Below are positions 24,359-33,396 of a DNA stretch of 64,000 nt, piece after piece. Source of the stretch: Sphingomonadales bacterium (lineage in GTDB: Bacteria; Pseudomonadota; Alphaproteobacteria; Sphingomonadales; Sphingomonadaceae). The notes below the pieces were generated by a model, which saw nothing but the letters and a program-made list of their open reading frames with translations, was not told where the DNA came from and ran no database searches. Position 1 is the first letter of the stretch. Each line of letters starts with the position of its first letter. The stretch spans positions 1 to 64,000 of the forward strand of contig JAIXYT010000026.1 in NCBI GenBank assembly GCA_027490095.1, read 5' to 3'. A program made the translations under genes and the position numbers.

Positions 24359-25741
24359 ATGACCGAGCCCGACACCACGCCCGCTGCCATGGAAGACAAC
24401 CGGCTTCAGCCGGGCTTCCTGCGCGCGATCGAGGCCGCGCTCGAGGCAGAGGACGAGGGCGAGGTCCGCGCCCTCGTCAAGCCGCTCCACCCGGCCGACA
24501 TCGCCGACCTCTTCGAACAGCTTTCCCCTGACAGCCGCGCAACGCTCGCAACCGCGCTCGGCACCGACCTCAACGCCGAGGTGCTGGCCGAACTCAACGA
24601 CTGGGTGCGCGACGAGGTTGTCGGCGAACTCGCGCCAGACCGCCTCGCCGAGGCCGTGGCCGAAATGGACACCGACGACGCGGTCGCCCTCATCGAGGAG
24701 CTCGAGCCCGAAGACCAGGAAGCCGTCCTCGACGAACTGCCGGCGGCCGACCGTGTCGCCATCGAGACCGCGCTCTCCTACCCCGAGGAATCCGCCGGCC
24801 GCCTGATGCAGCGCGAGCTGATCGCGGTGCCGGAACACTGGACACTGGGCCAGGTGATCGATTTCCTGCGCGCCGAAGGCAACGACATCATCGACTTCTG
24901 GGAGATCTTCGTCGTCTCCCCGGACCACAAGCCCGTCGGCACCATGCGCCTGTCCTGGGTCCTCACCTCCCCGCGCTGGCTCGCCGTCTCCGACGTGATG
25001 CAGCGCCAGCAGACCCTGATCCCGGTCGACATGGACCAGGAGGAAGTCGCGCTCCGCTTCCAGAAATACGCCCTCATCTCGGCCGCCGTGGTCGACCGCG
25101 ACGGGCGGCTGGCCGGCATGATCACCGCCGACGACATCGTCCACATCATCTCGGACGAAGCCGGCGAGGACATCCTCAAGCTCTCCGGCGCCGGCGACGG
25201 CGACATCTTCGAGCCCGTGTTCGACAGCTACAAGGCCCGCATCCGCTGGCTGATCGCCAACCTGCTCACGGCCATCGTCTCGGCCAGCATCATCGCCAGC
25301 TTCGGCGCCACCATCGAGAAGATGGTTGTGCTCGCCGCCCTCTCCCCCATCGTCGCCTCCATCGGCGGCAACACCGGCAACCAGACCATGGCGGTCATCG
25401 TCCGCGCGCTCGCCACGGGTCAGATGACGAACGCCAACACCCGCCGCACCATCACCCGCGAAGCCGCGATCGCGCTGCTCAACGGCACCACCATGGCGAT
25501 CCTGCTCGGCACGGGCGTCGCCCTCATCTTCGCCGATCCGCTGCTCGGCGGCGTGATCGCAGCTGCAACCCTGTTCAACCTCGTCATCGCGGGCTTTGCC
25601 GGCGTCCTCGTGCCGCTCGGCCTCAAGCGCCTTGGCGTCGACCCCGCCGTCGCCTCGTCCGTCTTCGTCACCATGATCACCGATTCCATGGGCTTCCTCC
25701 TGTTCCTCGGCCTCGCCAGCGCATCCGGGCTCGTGAAATGA
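24359..25741 (+). CDS. mgtE: Magnesium transporter MgtE
   Basis: A 460-residue channel with a cytoplasmic N domain (MgtE_N repeats, LHPADIADLFEQLSPDSR), two CBS domains (about 140-260, ending GMITADDIVHIISDEAGEDILKLSG) and a five-helix membrane domain with PIVASIGGNTGNQT, the pore signature of the family. CBS and N domains sense cytoplasmic Mg2+ and close the channel. I chose the ATG at 24359; a TTG at 24323 is an in-frame alternative and neither has a strong ribosome site. The stop overlaps the start of the next gene (ATGA). Confidence 0.92.
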   Translation: MTEPDTTPAAMEDNRLQPGFLRAIEAALEAEDEGEVRALVKPLHPADIADLFEQLSPDSRATLATALGTDLNAEVLAELNDWVRDEVVGELAPDRLAEAVAEMDTDDAVALIEELEPEDQEAVLDELPAADRVAIETALSYPEESAGRLMQRELIAVPEHWTLGQVIDFLRAEGNDIIDFWEIFVVSPDHKPVGTMRLSWVLTSPRWLAVSDVMQRQQTLIPVDMDQEEVALRFQKYALISAAVVDRDGRLAGMITADDIVHIISDEAGEDILKLSGAGDGDIFEPVFDSYKARIRWLIANLLTAIVSASIIASFGATIEKMVVLAALSPIVASIGGNTGNQTMAVIVRALATGQMTNANTRRTITREAAIALLNGTTMAILLGTGVALIFADPLLGGVIAAATLFNLVIAGFAGVLVPLGLKRLGVDPAVASSVFVTMITDSMGFLLFLGLASASGLVK

Positions 25742-26148
25742 CCCAGCGCCTCGGCCTCACCCGCGTCGCCTTCGCCTGCCAATCTCCTGCCGACATCCCC
25801 GAACGCCAGTCCCGCTTCACCTTCGGCGAAGGGGCCAACGCCCACGTGCTGCTCACCTCAGCCCGCATCCCGCGCCGCGATCTCTCGGGCGGCTCCCTCT
25901 TCTGGATCCTGAAGCACAGCCTCATCGCCCGACAGGCGATCCTGTCGGTCGAAGAGGCGCCCGGCCCCAACGGCCAGATCGCCCTCATCCGCCTGTCCCC
26001 CGAAATCGTCCCCGTGGTCCCGCGCCACTACCGCGCCCACCAGGGCTGGCGCTACCTCGCCGAGCCCGACTGGCCCGCCGACCAGGCCGGGGGCGAAACC
26101 CTGCCCCAGGACCTCGCCGCCGAACTCGCCGGCCTCGCGCTCCTCTAG
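25738..26148 (+). CDS. DUF1489-family protein
   Basis: A 136-residue protein matching DUF1489, a small family mostly seen in Alphaproteobacteria. Recognisable blocks are TRIP-like ARIPRRDLSGGSLFWILKHSLIARQAIL and VVPRHYRAHQGWRYL. No catalytic motif is evident; function is unknown. It is cytoplasmic by composition. The ATGA overlap with mgtE implies co-translation. It ends 7 bp before the convergent DUF2807 gene. Confidence 0.8.
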   Translation: MTQRLGLTRVAFACQSPADIPERQSRFTFGEGANAHVLLTSARIPRRDLSGGSLFWILKHSLIARQAILSVEEAPGPNGQIALIRLSPEIVPVVPRHYRAHQGWRYLAEPDWPADQAGGETLPQDLAAELAGLALL

Positions 26149-26155
26149 AGCGGTC

Positions 26156-26857
26156 CTAGCTGCAGGAAATCGTGCCCGAGCCGCTGGACTTCGAGGTGCA
26201 GCGCCCGCCACCGGTCACCGTTATGTCGCCCGATCCGCTCGTCCTCAGCGCGGCCGTTCCCGTCGCCTGCGCCGTGATGTCGCCCGAACCGCTTGTCGTC
26301 ACCGTCACCGTCTCGCAGCGCACGCGGCCCCCCGAAATGTCGCCGCTCCCGCTCGACGAGAAGGCGCCCGTCCCGCAACGCCCGCCGCCCAGCGCGATGT
26401 CGCCCGATCCCGAGATGGCCAGCGACAGCGAAGGCGCATCGACCGAGGCAACGGCCATGTCGCCCGAGCCGCTGATGCGCCCGGCAAAATCGCCCTTGGT
26501 GGGTCCGACCTGCATGTCGCCCGAGCCGCTGATCGACGCCGCCGAAACGTTCGGCGCCGACACCCGGACCGTCACCTTCTCCCGGCTGCTCCAGGTCCAG
26601 CTCCCCGGCTTGGTCCCGATCACCAGCGCGTTGCCCTTCACCTTGATGTCCAGCCGGTCGAGATCGGCCTCGGCACCCTCGGCGCGCACCGAATGGCCGG
26701 CACCCGTGGTCACGACCACATCCATCGAGCCGCTCAGCACGACCTCGCTGAAGGCGCCGACCGGAAAGCTGCGCTCGGCGGCAACGGCGGGCGCGGCGAG
26801 AAGCATCGGAAAGAAGGCAAGAAAGGCCGACGGACGGCGGACGAGCGGACTGTGCAA
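26156..26857 (-). CDS. Exported DUF2807 (head GIN domain) protein
   Basis: A 233-residue protein with a signal peptide (LAFFPMLLAAPAVAAE) and a repetitive beta-helix-like body. The unit SGSGD(I/M) occurs six times at intervals of about 20 residues, ending SSGSGTISCS, which is typical of DUF2807 putative autotransporter adhesin heads. Three to four cysteines (GGRCGTG, GRVRCET, GGRCTS, ISCS) could form disulfides in the periplasm. The start is TTG at 26857, picked for the GGGGAG ribosome site 7 nt upstream and the signal peptide; the ATG at 27091 would read through a terminator. Role unknown, probably envelope-associated. Confidence 0.72.
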   Translation of the reverse strand: MHSPLVRRPSAFLAFFPMLLAAPAVAAERSFPVGAFSEVVLSGSMDVVVTTGAGHSVRAEGAEADLDRLDIKVKGNALVIGTKPGSWTWSSREKVTVRVSAPNVSAASISGSGDMQVGPTKGDFAGRISGSGDMAVASVDAPSLSLAISGSGDIALGGGRCGTGAFSSSGSGDISGGRVRCETVTVTTSGSGDITAQATGTAALRTSGSGDITVTGGGRCTSKSSGSGTISCS

Positions 26858-27205
26858 GGAAAGTCTCCCCGGTTGCGTTGTCCCTCTCTCGAAAGGCAAC
26901 CTAGGCCCGCACTCCAAGGAGCGCAAGCGGTGACGAACCCTCCCCTCCCTCCCGCAAGGCGGAGAAGGGAGGGGCCGGGGGTGGGTCAGGGCGCCGGCAA
27001 GAACCGGCCGCAGGGCAAAGCCCTGCGAGTCCGGCGAAGGGAGACAAGAGAAGGGAAGAAAAATGCGCGGCGAAGCCGCGCCGTCGGACAAGACGAAAAA
27101 GGCGGGGTCGAAACCCCGCCTTTTCGCTTGCCGGCCGTGATCGACCGCGAGTCCGCGGATTGGTGCTGCGCACCAACCGCGGCACGCTGAGCCTGCTTCG
27201 GCCGC
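26858..27205. repeat. Intergenic hairpin cluster between carD and the DUF2807 gene
   Basis: 348 bp without a gene. It holds 17-base hairpins with 3-nt loops: GCAGGGC-AAA-GCCCTGC (27010-27026, followed by GAGTCCGG), GCGCGGC-GAA-GCCGCGC (27065-27081) and TTGGTGC-TGC-GCACCAA (27160-27176). Similar units occur at 36224-36348 and 57214-57310. The promoter of the DUF2807 gene must be on its right side. Confidence 0.6.
27097..27124 (-). terminator. Bidirectional rho-independent terminator downstream of carD
   Basis: The stem GGCGGGGT/ACCCCGCC (27101-27108 with 27113-27120), with loop CGAA, is flanked by an A-run on the left and TTTT on the right. It can therefore stop transcription in either direction. 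It lies about 80 bp after the carD stop. Confidence 0.75.
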
Positions 27206-27706
27206 TTACGCGGCCTTCAGCACGCTCTCGATCTCGCGCTGCGCCGACGGCTCGTCGATGTTCTTCATCGCCGCCACTTCCCGCGCCAGGCGCGAGATGG
27301 CGGCTTCGAAGATCTGCCGCTCGGAATAGCTCTGCTCGGGCTGGTCCTCGGCGCGGTGCAGGTCGCGAACCACCTCGGCGATCGACACCAGGTCGCCCGA
27401 GTTGATCTTGGCTTCATACTCCTGCGCACGGCGCGACCACATGATCCGCTTGATCCGCGGCTTGCCCTTCAGCGTCAGCAGCGCATCCTTCAGCGTCGCC
27501 TCGCTCGAAAGCTTGCGCATCCCGACCGACTCGGCCTTGTTGGTGGGAACCTTGAGCGTCATGCGCTCCTTGTCGAAACGCAGGACATAGAGTTCGAGCT
27601 TGGTGCCGGCGATTTCGCTCGCCTGCACTTCGATGACCCGACCGACGCCGTGCTTGGGATACACGACGTTGTCACCCACCTGGAAGCTGAGTGCCTTCGC
27701 TGCCAT
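27206..27706 (-). CDS. carD: CarD-family transcription regulator
   Basis: A 166-residue protein. The N-terminal RNA-polymerase-interacting Tudor-like domain reads FQVGDNVVYPKHGVGRVIEV and LELYVLRF, and the C-terminal helical DNA-contacting domain contains RRAQEYEAKINSGDLVSIAEVVRDLHR and AISRLAREVAAM. CarD binds the polymerase beta subunit and stabilises open promoter complexes, especially at rRNA promoters. The ATG at 27706 is preceded by AAAGGA about 10 nt upstream. It is monocistronic with a strong terminator. Confidence 0.93.
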   Translation of the reverse strand: MAAKALSFQVGDNVVYPKHGVGRVIEVQASEIAGTKLELYVLRFDKERMTLKVPTNKAESVGMRKLSSEATLKDALLTLKGKPRIKRIMWSRRAQEYEAKINSGDLVSIAEVVRDLHRAEDQPEQSYSERQIFEAAISRLAREVAAMKNIDEPSAQREIESVLKAA

Positions 27707-28153
27707 TGGCCAATAGTTCCTTTCTGCGGCGTCAGGACCGTGTCCGCCACTGCCGCAACCCGCTTGCAACACCCGCCCCGCAACGCTCCGGGCAGAGGCT
27801 GTGCAGATGGGTGCAAGACCCCGGGCCGATTGCCGGAAAATCCGGCGGCAGCCACGGGCGGGTCAGCAATGAACGTAAACCGGTCTCGCGCGACATCATC
27901 ATGTTCGTGGCGGATGCCGGGCAAGACCGTCAGGCATTCCGCCAGTTGGCGACACCCCGAAAAGGGAACCCTGCCATCGGTCTCCCGCGCTGTCTGGGTG
28001 CCAAGGCTACCCGACGGGACTTTGCGCACGATGCGCCCGACTCCGGCGTTCCATCATTCCGAGGCCGACAGCCATAGCAGAAATATGACAGCAATTCTAC
28101 CCTGAAGGGCCCATTCCGGCAGTTCGGAGGCCAGTTTCGGCCCCCGAACCCCC
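27707..28153. other. Intergenic region between recA and carD
   Basis: 447 bp. Overlapping frames on both strands show no known domain. A small hairpin, GCCGGA-AAA-TCCGGC (27832-27846), resembles the 3-nt-loop hairpins found elsewhere in the window. The carD promoter should lie near 27720-27800; I see no clear consensus. Confidence 0.45.
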
Positions 28154-29179
28154 TCAGATGTCATCCTCCGGGTCAGGCCCGGCCATCAGCGCGTCCGAAA
28201 CGCCGGCCGCATTGTCGCGAATCGCCGACTCGAGCTTCGCCGCCATCTCCGGGTTTTCGATCAGGAACTTCTTCGCATTCTCCCGGCCCTGGCCGATCCG
28301 CGTGCTGTCATAGCTGAACCAGGCGCCAGACTTCTCCACCATCCCGGCCTTCACCCCCAGGTCCAGGATCTCGCCGGTCTTCGAAATGCCGCTCCCGTAC
28401 ATGATGTCGAACTCGACCTGCCGGAACGGCGGCGCCACCTTGTTCTTCACCACCTTCACCCGCGTCGTGTTCCCGATGATGTCGTCGCGGTCTTTGATCT
28501 GCCCGGTCCGCCGGATGTCCAGCCGCACCGAGGCATAGAATTTCAGCGCATTCCCGCCCGTCGTCGTCTCCGGGTTGCCGTACATCACGCCGATCTTCAT
28601 CCGCAGCTGGTTGATGAAGATCACGATGCACTTCGACCGCGAGATGGAGCCCGTCAGCTTCCTGAGCGACTGGCTCATCAGCCGGGCCTGCAGGCCGACA
28701 TGGCTGTCGCCCATCTCGCCCTCGATCTCCGCCCGCGGCACCAGTGCGGCAACCGAATCCACCACCAGCACGTCGATCGCATTCGATCGCACCAGCGTGT
28801 CGGTGATCTCCAGCGCCTGCTCCCCCGTGTCCGGCTGCGACACGATCAGGTTCTCCGTGTCGACCCCCAGCTTCTTCGCATAGATGGGGTCCAGCGCATG
28901 TTCCGCATCCACGAACGCGGCAACGCCGCCGGCCTTCTGCGCCTCGGCAATCACATGCAGCGCAAGCGTCGTCTTGCCGCTCGATTCCGGCCCGTAGATC
29001 TCGATCACCCGCCCGCGCGGCAGCCCGCCGATGCCCAGCGCGATGTCCAGCCCCAAAGATCCGGTCGAGATGCTTTCGATCTCCAGCGTCTCGCGCTGGC
29101 CCAGCTTCATCGCCGATCCCTTGCCGAACGCCCGGTCGATCTGCGCCAGCGCCGCCTCGAGAGCCTTTTCCCTGTCCAT
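28154..29179 (-). CDS. recA: RecA recombinase
   Basis: A 341-residue RecA. Walker A is GPESSGKTT, Walker B is [11 protein letters not shown]1 is [22 protein letters not shown] and L2 is [20 protein letters not shown]. It forms ATP-dependent filaments on single-stranded DNA for homologous recombination and stimulates LexA self-cleavage. The ATG at 29179 begins [27 protein letters not shown], the usual sphingomonad start; a TTG at 29200 is an in-frame alternative. A LexA-type box lies about 85 bp upstream. Confidence 0.97.
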   Translation of the reverse strand: MDREKALEAALAQIDRAFGKGSAMKLGQRETLEIESISTGSLGLDIALGIGGLPRGRVIEIYGPESSGKTTLALHVIAEAQKAGGVAAFVDAEHALDPIYAKKLGVDTENLIVSQPDTGEQALEITDTLVRSNAIDVLVVDSVAALVPRAEIEGEMGDSHVGLQARLMSQSLRKLTGSISRSKCIVIFINQLRMKIGVMYGNPETTTGGNALKFYASVRLDIRRTGQIKDRDDIIGNTTRVKVVKNKVAPPFRQVEFDIMYGSGISKTGEILDLGVKAGMVEKSGAWFSYDSTRIGQGRENAKKFLIENPEMAAKLESAIRDNAAGVSDALMAGPDPEDDI

Positions 29180-29264
29180 CAACACCCCAATCGCACCCAA
29201 TGCCCCCGAACGGGCAAAGACCCTGCCATCCGCCTAGCCGCCGTGGCCCGGCCGTGCAAGCCAT

Positions 29265-29279
29265 GTACTTGTTTTGTTC
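29265..29279. promoter_or_regulatory. LexA (SOS) box upstream of recA
   Basis: GTAC-TTGTTTT-GTTC on the plus strand differs at one base from the alphaproteobacterial LexA consensus GTTC-N7-GTTC. It lies 86-100 bp before the recA start on the minus strand, a normal place for SOS control. Confidence 0.6.
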
Positions 29280-29320
29280 CGGCCATGCAACAGCCGCTTT
29301 CATACGCGGCTGCACCCCGC

Positions 29321-30520
29321 TCAGACCAGCTCGCGGATCCGCTCCCCCAGCGTCTTCACCGTATAGGGCTTGGGCAGGAACCCCACCCCCAGGCCAGGCA
29401 CCGCCGCCCGCGCCGCTTCGTCGGCAAAGCCCGATGTCAACAGCACCGGCAGCCCGGGATGCAGCCCGCGCGCAGCCTCGGTCAGCCCGATCCCGTCCAG
29501 GCCCGGCATCCGGATGTCCGACACCAGCACCGCCGGCCGCTCGGCCTGCAGCCGCTTCAGCGCCGCCATCCCGTCCGATGCCTGCCGCACCCGCCAGCCC
29601 TGCCGCTCCAGCCCACGCGCAACCGACATCCTGAGCAGCAGCTCATCCTCCACCAGCAGCACCACCCGGCCGCCGGGCGCCCGCTCCGGCGGGCCCTGCC
29701 CCACAAGCGGCTCCGCCTCGGGCAGGTACACCGCGAAACGGGCGCCCCCCAGCGGCGTCCCTTCGCTCAGCAGGAATCCGCCGGATTGCTTCACCAGCCC
29801 GAAGGCGCTCGAAAGCCCCAGCCCCTGGCCGTGCTTGCGCGTCGTGAAATAGGGCTCGAAGATCCGCGCCGCGACCGACGGATCGACACCCGGCCCGTCA
29901 TCCTCCACCGCCAGCACGCCATAGGGCAGCGCCGGCATGAATCCGCGCCCGCCCGCAGGCCGCTCGCCCGGTCCGATGCGCGCCGTGCGCACCCGGATCA
30001 GCCCCCCGCCGCGTCCGCCCCCCGCCTCCAGGATCGCATCCCGCGCGTTCAGCACCAGGTTGATCGCCGTGCGCTCCAGCGCGGTCGGGTCCACCCGCAC
30101 CAGCACGGGCGCGCCGCTTGCCACCTCCAGCCGAACCCGGTTCCCCGTCAGCGCGGCAAGCACCGGCTCCAGCCGCTCGACCGCCTCGCCCAGCTCGGCG
30201 GTCACGGGGTTCAGCAGGTCCTGCCGGGAAAAGGCCAGGATCTGGCGCACCAGCTCGCTCGCCTTCACGGCCTGGTCGACAATGGCGTCGAGATCGCGGG
30301 CATCCTCGTGCACCACCGCCCGCATCGACAGCAGCTCGGCGGTCGCAACGATCCCGCCCAGCATGTTGTTCAGATCATGCGCCAGCCCCGCCGCCAGCAA
30401 CCCCACCGCCTCGGTGCGCAGGGGCTGGACACCGGCGACCGCCGGGAGGGCAGCCCGACGGCCGTGATCCCCAGACGGGCCGTCAGCCGTACCGTTCCTC
30501 CAGCCAGGGGTCTCCGACAT
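29321..30520 (-). CDS. Soluble hybrid histidine kinase with C-terminal receiver
   Basis: A 399-residue protein without membrane segments or PAS domain. The H-box is LLAAGLAHDLNNMLGG (His near residue 48), then an HATPase domain (NLVLNARDAI, EDDGPGVDP, FTTRKHGQGLGLSS). A receiver domain follows with VSDIRMPG (phospho-Asp) and FLPKPY. Kinase core and receiver resemble the C-terminal half of CckA. The start at 30520 overlaps the end of the upstream oxidoreductase gene by 38 nt. The signal it senses and its output partner are unknown; input may come through a protein partner. Confidence 0.82.
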   Translation of the reverse strand: MSETPGWRNGTADGPSGDHGRRAALPAVAGVQPLRTEAVGLLAAGLAHDLNNMLGGIVATAELLSMRAVVHEDARDLDAIVDQAVKASELVRQILAFSRQDLLNPVTAELGEAVERLEPVLAALTGNRVRLEVASGAPVLVRVDPTALERTAINLVLNARDAILEAGGGRGGGLIRVRTARIGPGERPAGGRGFMPALPYGVLAVEDDGPGVDPSVAARIFEPYFTTRKHGQGLGLSSAFGLVKQSGGFLLSEGTPLGGARFAVYLPEAEPLVGQGPPERAPGGRVVLLVEDELLLRMSVARGLERQGWRVRQASDGMAALKRLQAERPAVLVSDIRMPGLDGIGLTEAARGLHPGLPVLLTSGFADEAARAAVPGLGVGFLPKPYTVKTLGERIRELV

Positions 30521-31127
30521 TGTGATATCCGCGAACCTCCCAGAAGCCGGGGCGGTCAACGGCCGAAAGCTCGATCCGTTTAATCCACTTGGCGCTCTTC
30601 CAGAAATAATAGCGCGGCACGATCACGCGCGCCGGCGCGCCATGTTCCCGCGTCAGCGGCACACCGTCATGGCTGTGCGCGATCAGGCAGTCGTCCTCGG
30701 CGAAATGCTCCAGCAGCAGGTTCGTCGTGTAGCCGTCGTGCGAATGCAGGATCACGTGGCGCGCCTCCGGCCGGGGCTGCACCAGCGCCAGCAGAACGCC
30801 CGTCTTCACCCCCTGCCACCGGTTGTCGTACCGGCTCCACTGGGTCACGCAGTGGATGTCCGACTGGTCGTCGGCCTGCGGCAGGTCCATGAACTGCGCC
30901 CAGTCCAGGCTGACCGGGTTCACCACCGCACCGTCCACGTCCAGCCGCCAGGTCTCCACCGGCACATGCGGCTGCACGCCCAGGTCCAGCACAGGCCAGT
31001 TGGTCACCAGCCGCTGCCGGGGCGGAAGCCGCATCTCCTTGTCCGGATCGGTCGTTCCCGTCAGCAGCCGCCCGGCCCGCGCCCAGGCCTGCTTGGCCGC
31101 CGTCAGCTTCTCGTTGAAATCGCCCAT
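30483..31127 (-). CDS. Sulfite oxidase-like molybdopterin-dependent oxidoreductase
   Basis: A 214-residue protein of the sulfite-oxidase fold (Moco domain only). The molybdenum ligand is the cysteine in DIHCVTQWSRYDNRWQG, and HGAPARVIVPRYYFWKSAKWIKRIEL is a family block. It lacks a TAT signal, so it is probably cytoplasmic, unlike MsrP. The reaction is unknown for this short subgroup. The start at 31127 follows GGAGC; upstream frame is unsupported. It is followed by the hybrid kinase (overlapping) and preceded by DUF2062 with a 19-nt gap. Confidence 0.82.
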   Translation of the reverse strand: MGDFNEKLTAAKQAWARAGRLLTGTTDPDKEMRLPPRQRLVTNWPVLDLGVQPHVPVETWRLDVDGAVVNPVSLDWAQFMDLPQADDQSDIHCVTQWSRYDNRWQGVKTGVLLALVQPRPEARHVILHSHDGYTTNLLLEHFAEDDCLIAHSHDGVPLTREHGAPARVIVPRYYFWKSAKWIKRIELSAVDRPGFWEVRGYHNVGDPWLEERYG

Positions 31128-31146
31128 CGAAACCTGCTCCAGTGTT

Positions 31147-31716
31147 TCACGCCCCGGCGCCCGTCGTGCCCGCACCCTTGCCCAGGTCCTCGCCGGCCTT
31201 CGCCCGCCGCCGCCGCCGCCGGGTCCAGCGCTGCCCCACCCACAAACGCCAGCCCAGATGTACCGTCAGGAACCCGGCAACGGCACCCACTGCGGCAAAG
31301 ATCAGCAGGCCCAGGTAAGTCGGCCCGGCCAGGTTCACCGCCCAGCCCAGCGCCTGTTCGATTCGCCCGGCCTCGGGCCCCAGCGCCACCAGCGTGTCGG
31401 TCTTCAGCCCGATCGCCTCCTTGCCCACCAGGAAGGCCAGCACCCAGATGAAGGGCATGGTGAAGGGGTTGGTGATGAAGGTGGCAACCGCCGCCACCGG
31501 CAAATTCGCCCGCGCGGCAACCGCGAACAGCGCGGCAAAAGGCGTCTGCGCCACCGGCACCGCAAAGCCGGCGAACAGCCCAAGCGCTGCCCCGCGGGCA
31601 ACACCGCGCCGGTTGAACCGCCACACCAGCGGCGAGGCAAGGTGGCGCGCGAACGGGCGCAGGAAGCGGTTCGCCTCCATCTCCTCGCGCGTCGGCAACT
31701 TCACCCAGCGGCGCAC
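31147..31716 (-). CDS. DUF2062 membrane protein
   Basis: A 189-residue protein. A basic N-terminus (WRFNRRGVARGAALGLFAGFAVPVAQTPFAALFAV) leads into two or three hydrophobic segments with ITNPFTMPFIW, the hallmark of DUF2062, then an arginine-rich tail (RWTRRRRRRAKAGE). Function is unknown. The start is GTG at 31716, matching the family N-terminus. It is the first gene of a probable three-gene unit with the molybdopterin oxidoreductase and hybrid kinase. Confidence 0.8.
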   Translation of the reverse strand: MRRWVKLPTREEMEANRFLRPFARHLASPLVWRFNRRGVARGAALGLFAGFAVPVAQTPFAALFAVAARANLPVAAVATFITNPFTMPFIWVLAFLVGKEAIGLKTDTLVALGPEAGRIEQALGWAVNLAGPTYLGLLIFAAVGAVAGFLTVHLGWRLWVGQRWTRRRRRRAKAGEDLGKGAGTTGAGA

Positions 31717-31907
31717 CCCGGCCTCACTCCCTCATGCTCAACGCCGCACCACCCCGCCGATGCAGCGGGTTCGCCAATTAACGGCCAATGCGGCAAAGAT
31801 GTGTCCCGCGCGCCGGACCTTCAACCAAACTATCGCAAAATGCCGCACAAGTGGGCGATATTCGGCAAAAGGACCGTGCCGAACGCCAAACCGGGTTTCA
31901 AACAACC

Positions 31908-32387
31908 CTATCCCCGCTCCCTGAGCAACCGCCCCTGCTCGCGCTTCCAGTCCTTTTCCTTCTCGTGCGCGCGCTTGTCGTGCAGCTTGCGGCCCTTCGC
32001 CACGGCCAGCTCCACCTTCGCCTTGCCCCGCGCGTTGAAATAGACGCTCAAGGGCACAACGGTCATCCCCTGCCGCGCAACCGCGCCGTGCAGCTTCGCG
32101 ATCTCGCGGCCCGTCAGAAGCAGCTTGCGCGGCCGCTTGGGCTCATGATTGTGCCGGTTCCCGTGGCTGAACTCGGGGATGTTGGCGTTCACCAGCCACA
32201 CCTCGCCGTCCTTCACCTCGGCATAGCTCTCCGCGATCGAGCCCTCGCCGAACCGAAGGCTCTTCACCTCGGTGCCGGTCAGCACGATCCCGGCATCCAG
32301 GATGTCCTCGAACGCATATTCATACCGCGCCCGCCGGTTCTCGGCGACGGTCTTCACCTTGTCGGGCGCAGGTCTGGGGCGGGCCAT
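31908..32387 (-). CDS. smpB: SsrA-binding protein SmpB
   Basis: A 159-residue SmpB with the conserved [31 protein letters not shown], a middle block with [21 protein letters not shown] and the basic C-terminal tail [25 protein letters not shown]. That tail inserts into the mRNA channel during trans-translation. It binds tmRNA and rescues stalled ribosomes. The ssrA gene is not in the window. Its 31-nt gap from dapA suggests they are co-transcribed. Confidence 0.96.
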   Translation of the reverse strand: MARPRPAPDKVKTVAENRRARYEYAFEDILDAGIVLTGTEVKSLRFGEGSIAESYAEVKDGEVWLVNANIPEFSHGNRHNHEPKRPRKLLLTGREIAKLHGAVARQGMTVVPLSVYFNARGKAKVELAVAKGRKLHDKRAHEKEKDWKREQGRLLRERG

Positions 32388-32417
32388 GGCTCTAACGTCG
32401 TGGGCTTGGGCAGCAAA

Positions 32418-33296
32418 TCAAGGCGCCACCCCCGCGTGCGCCATCGCGGCATCCACCATCGCCCTCGAAGCCTCCGAAGGCGCCACAACCGGCAGCCGCG
32501 TCTCCGCCCCCATCTTCCCCAGCACGCTCAGCGCATGCTTCGTCGGCCCCGGCGAGGCATCGGTGAACAGCGCCCGGTGCAGCGGATACAGCTGGTCCTG
32601 CAGCGCCAGCGCAGTCGCGAAATCCCCGTCCAGGCAGGCCTTCACCTGGGCCGCATTCAAGGCCGGCGCCACATTGGCCGTCACGCTGATCGCCCCATGC
32701 CCACCATGCGCGATGATCCCCAGCGTCATATAGTCATTGCCCGAAAGGATCAGGAAATCGCGCCCGCATTCCTGCCGGATCTCGCTCACCCGCTCGATGT
32801 CCCCGGTCGATTCCTTGCAGCCGATGATCTTCGGATGCTCGGCCAGCTCCGCCATGGTCTCGGTCGCCATGTCGATCCCCGACCGGCCGGGGATGTTGTA
32901 CAGGATGATCGGCAGCGCCCCATGGTCCGCCAGATACCGGAAGTGCGCGAGCAGCCCACGCTGCCCCGGCTTGTTGTAATAGGGGCAAACCACCAGCGCC
33001 ACATCGGCCCCGGCGCGTGCCGCCGATTCCATATGGTGCAGCGCCACCATCGTGTCGTTGGAACCGCAGCCCGCGATCACCGGCACACGCCCCCGCGCCG
33101 CCTTCACCGTCAGCCCCACCACATGGTCATGCTCCTCGATCGACAGCGTCGCCGATTCGCCCGTCGTCCCGCAGGGCACAAGGCCGGCCGACCCTTCCGA
33201 AACCTGCCAGTCCACGAACGCCTCGAACGCCTTCTCGTCCACCCGTCCGTCGCGGAAGGGCGTCACGAGCGCGGGGATGGAGCCGGTAATCTGCAT
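32418..33296 (-). CDS. dapA: 4-hydroxy-tetrahydrodipicolinate synthase
   Basis: A 292-residue TIM-barrel enzyme. CGTTGES (catalytic Thr pair), YNIPGRSG (Tyr) and CKESTGD (Schiff-base Lys) are all present. It condenses pyruvate with aspartate semialdehyde at the branch point to lysine and meso-diaminopimelate for peptidoglycan. The start at 33296 (MQITGSIPALVTPF) is the standard family N-terminus. It is divergent from the lytic transglycosylase gene, so murein precursor supply and murein turnover genes share a 100-bp control region. Confidence 0.95.
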   Translation of the reverse strand: MQITGSIPALVTPFRDGRVDEKAFEAFVDWQVSEGSAGLVPCGTTGESATLSIEEHDHVVGLTVKAARGRVPVIAGCGSNDTMVALHHMESAARAGADVALVVCPYYNKPGQRGLLAHFRYLADHGALPIILYNIPGRSGIDMATETMAELAEHPKIIGCKESTGDIERVSEIRQECGRDFLILSGNDYMTLGIIAHGGHGAISVTANVAPALNAAQVKACLDGDFATALALQDQLYPLHRALFTDASPGPTKHALSVLGKMGAETRLPVVAPSEASRAMVDAAMAHAGVAP

Positions 33297-33396
33297 GGTT
33301 CGCGTCGATCCTGTTGGCGGTGCGCCGCCCGGTCCTTCGGGCAAGGCCCGGCACGCGGCCTTGGCGCAAACGTGGGGCTTGCCTAAAGACTTCATC

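Noticed and set aside
26858-27091. Upstream extension of the DUF2807 protein to an ATG at 27091
   Set aside because: The extension is low-complexity Pro/Arg-rich and its first codons adjoin a terminator. The signal peptide begins at the TTG at 26857.
27691-28105. Small gene between carD and recA
   Set aside because: Overlapping frames on both strands lack ribosome sites, domains and hydrophobic signals.
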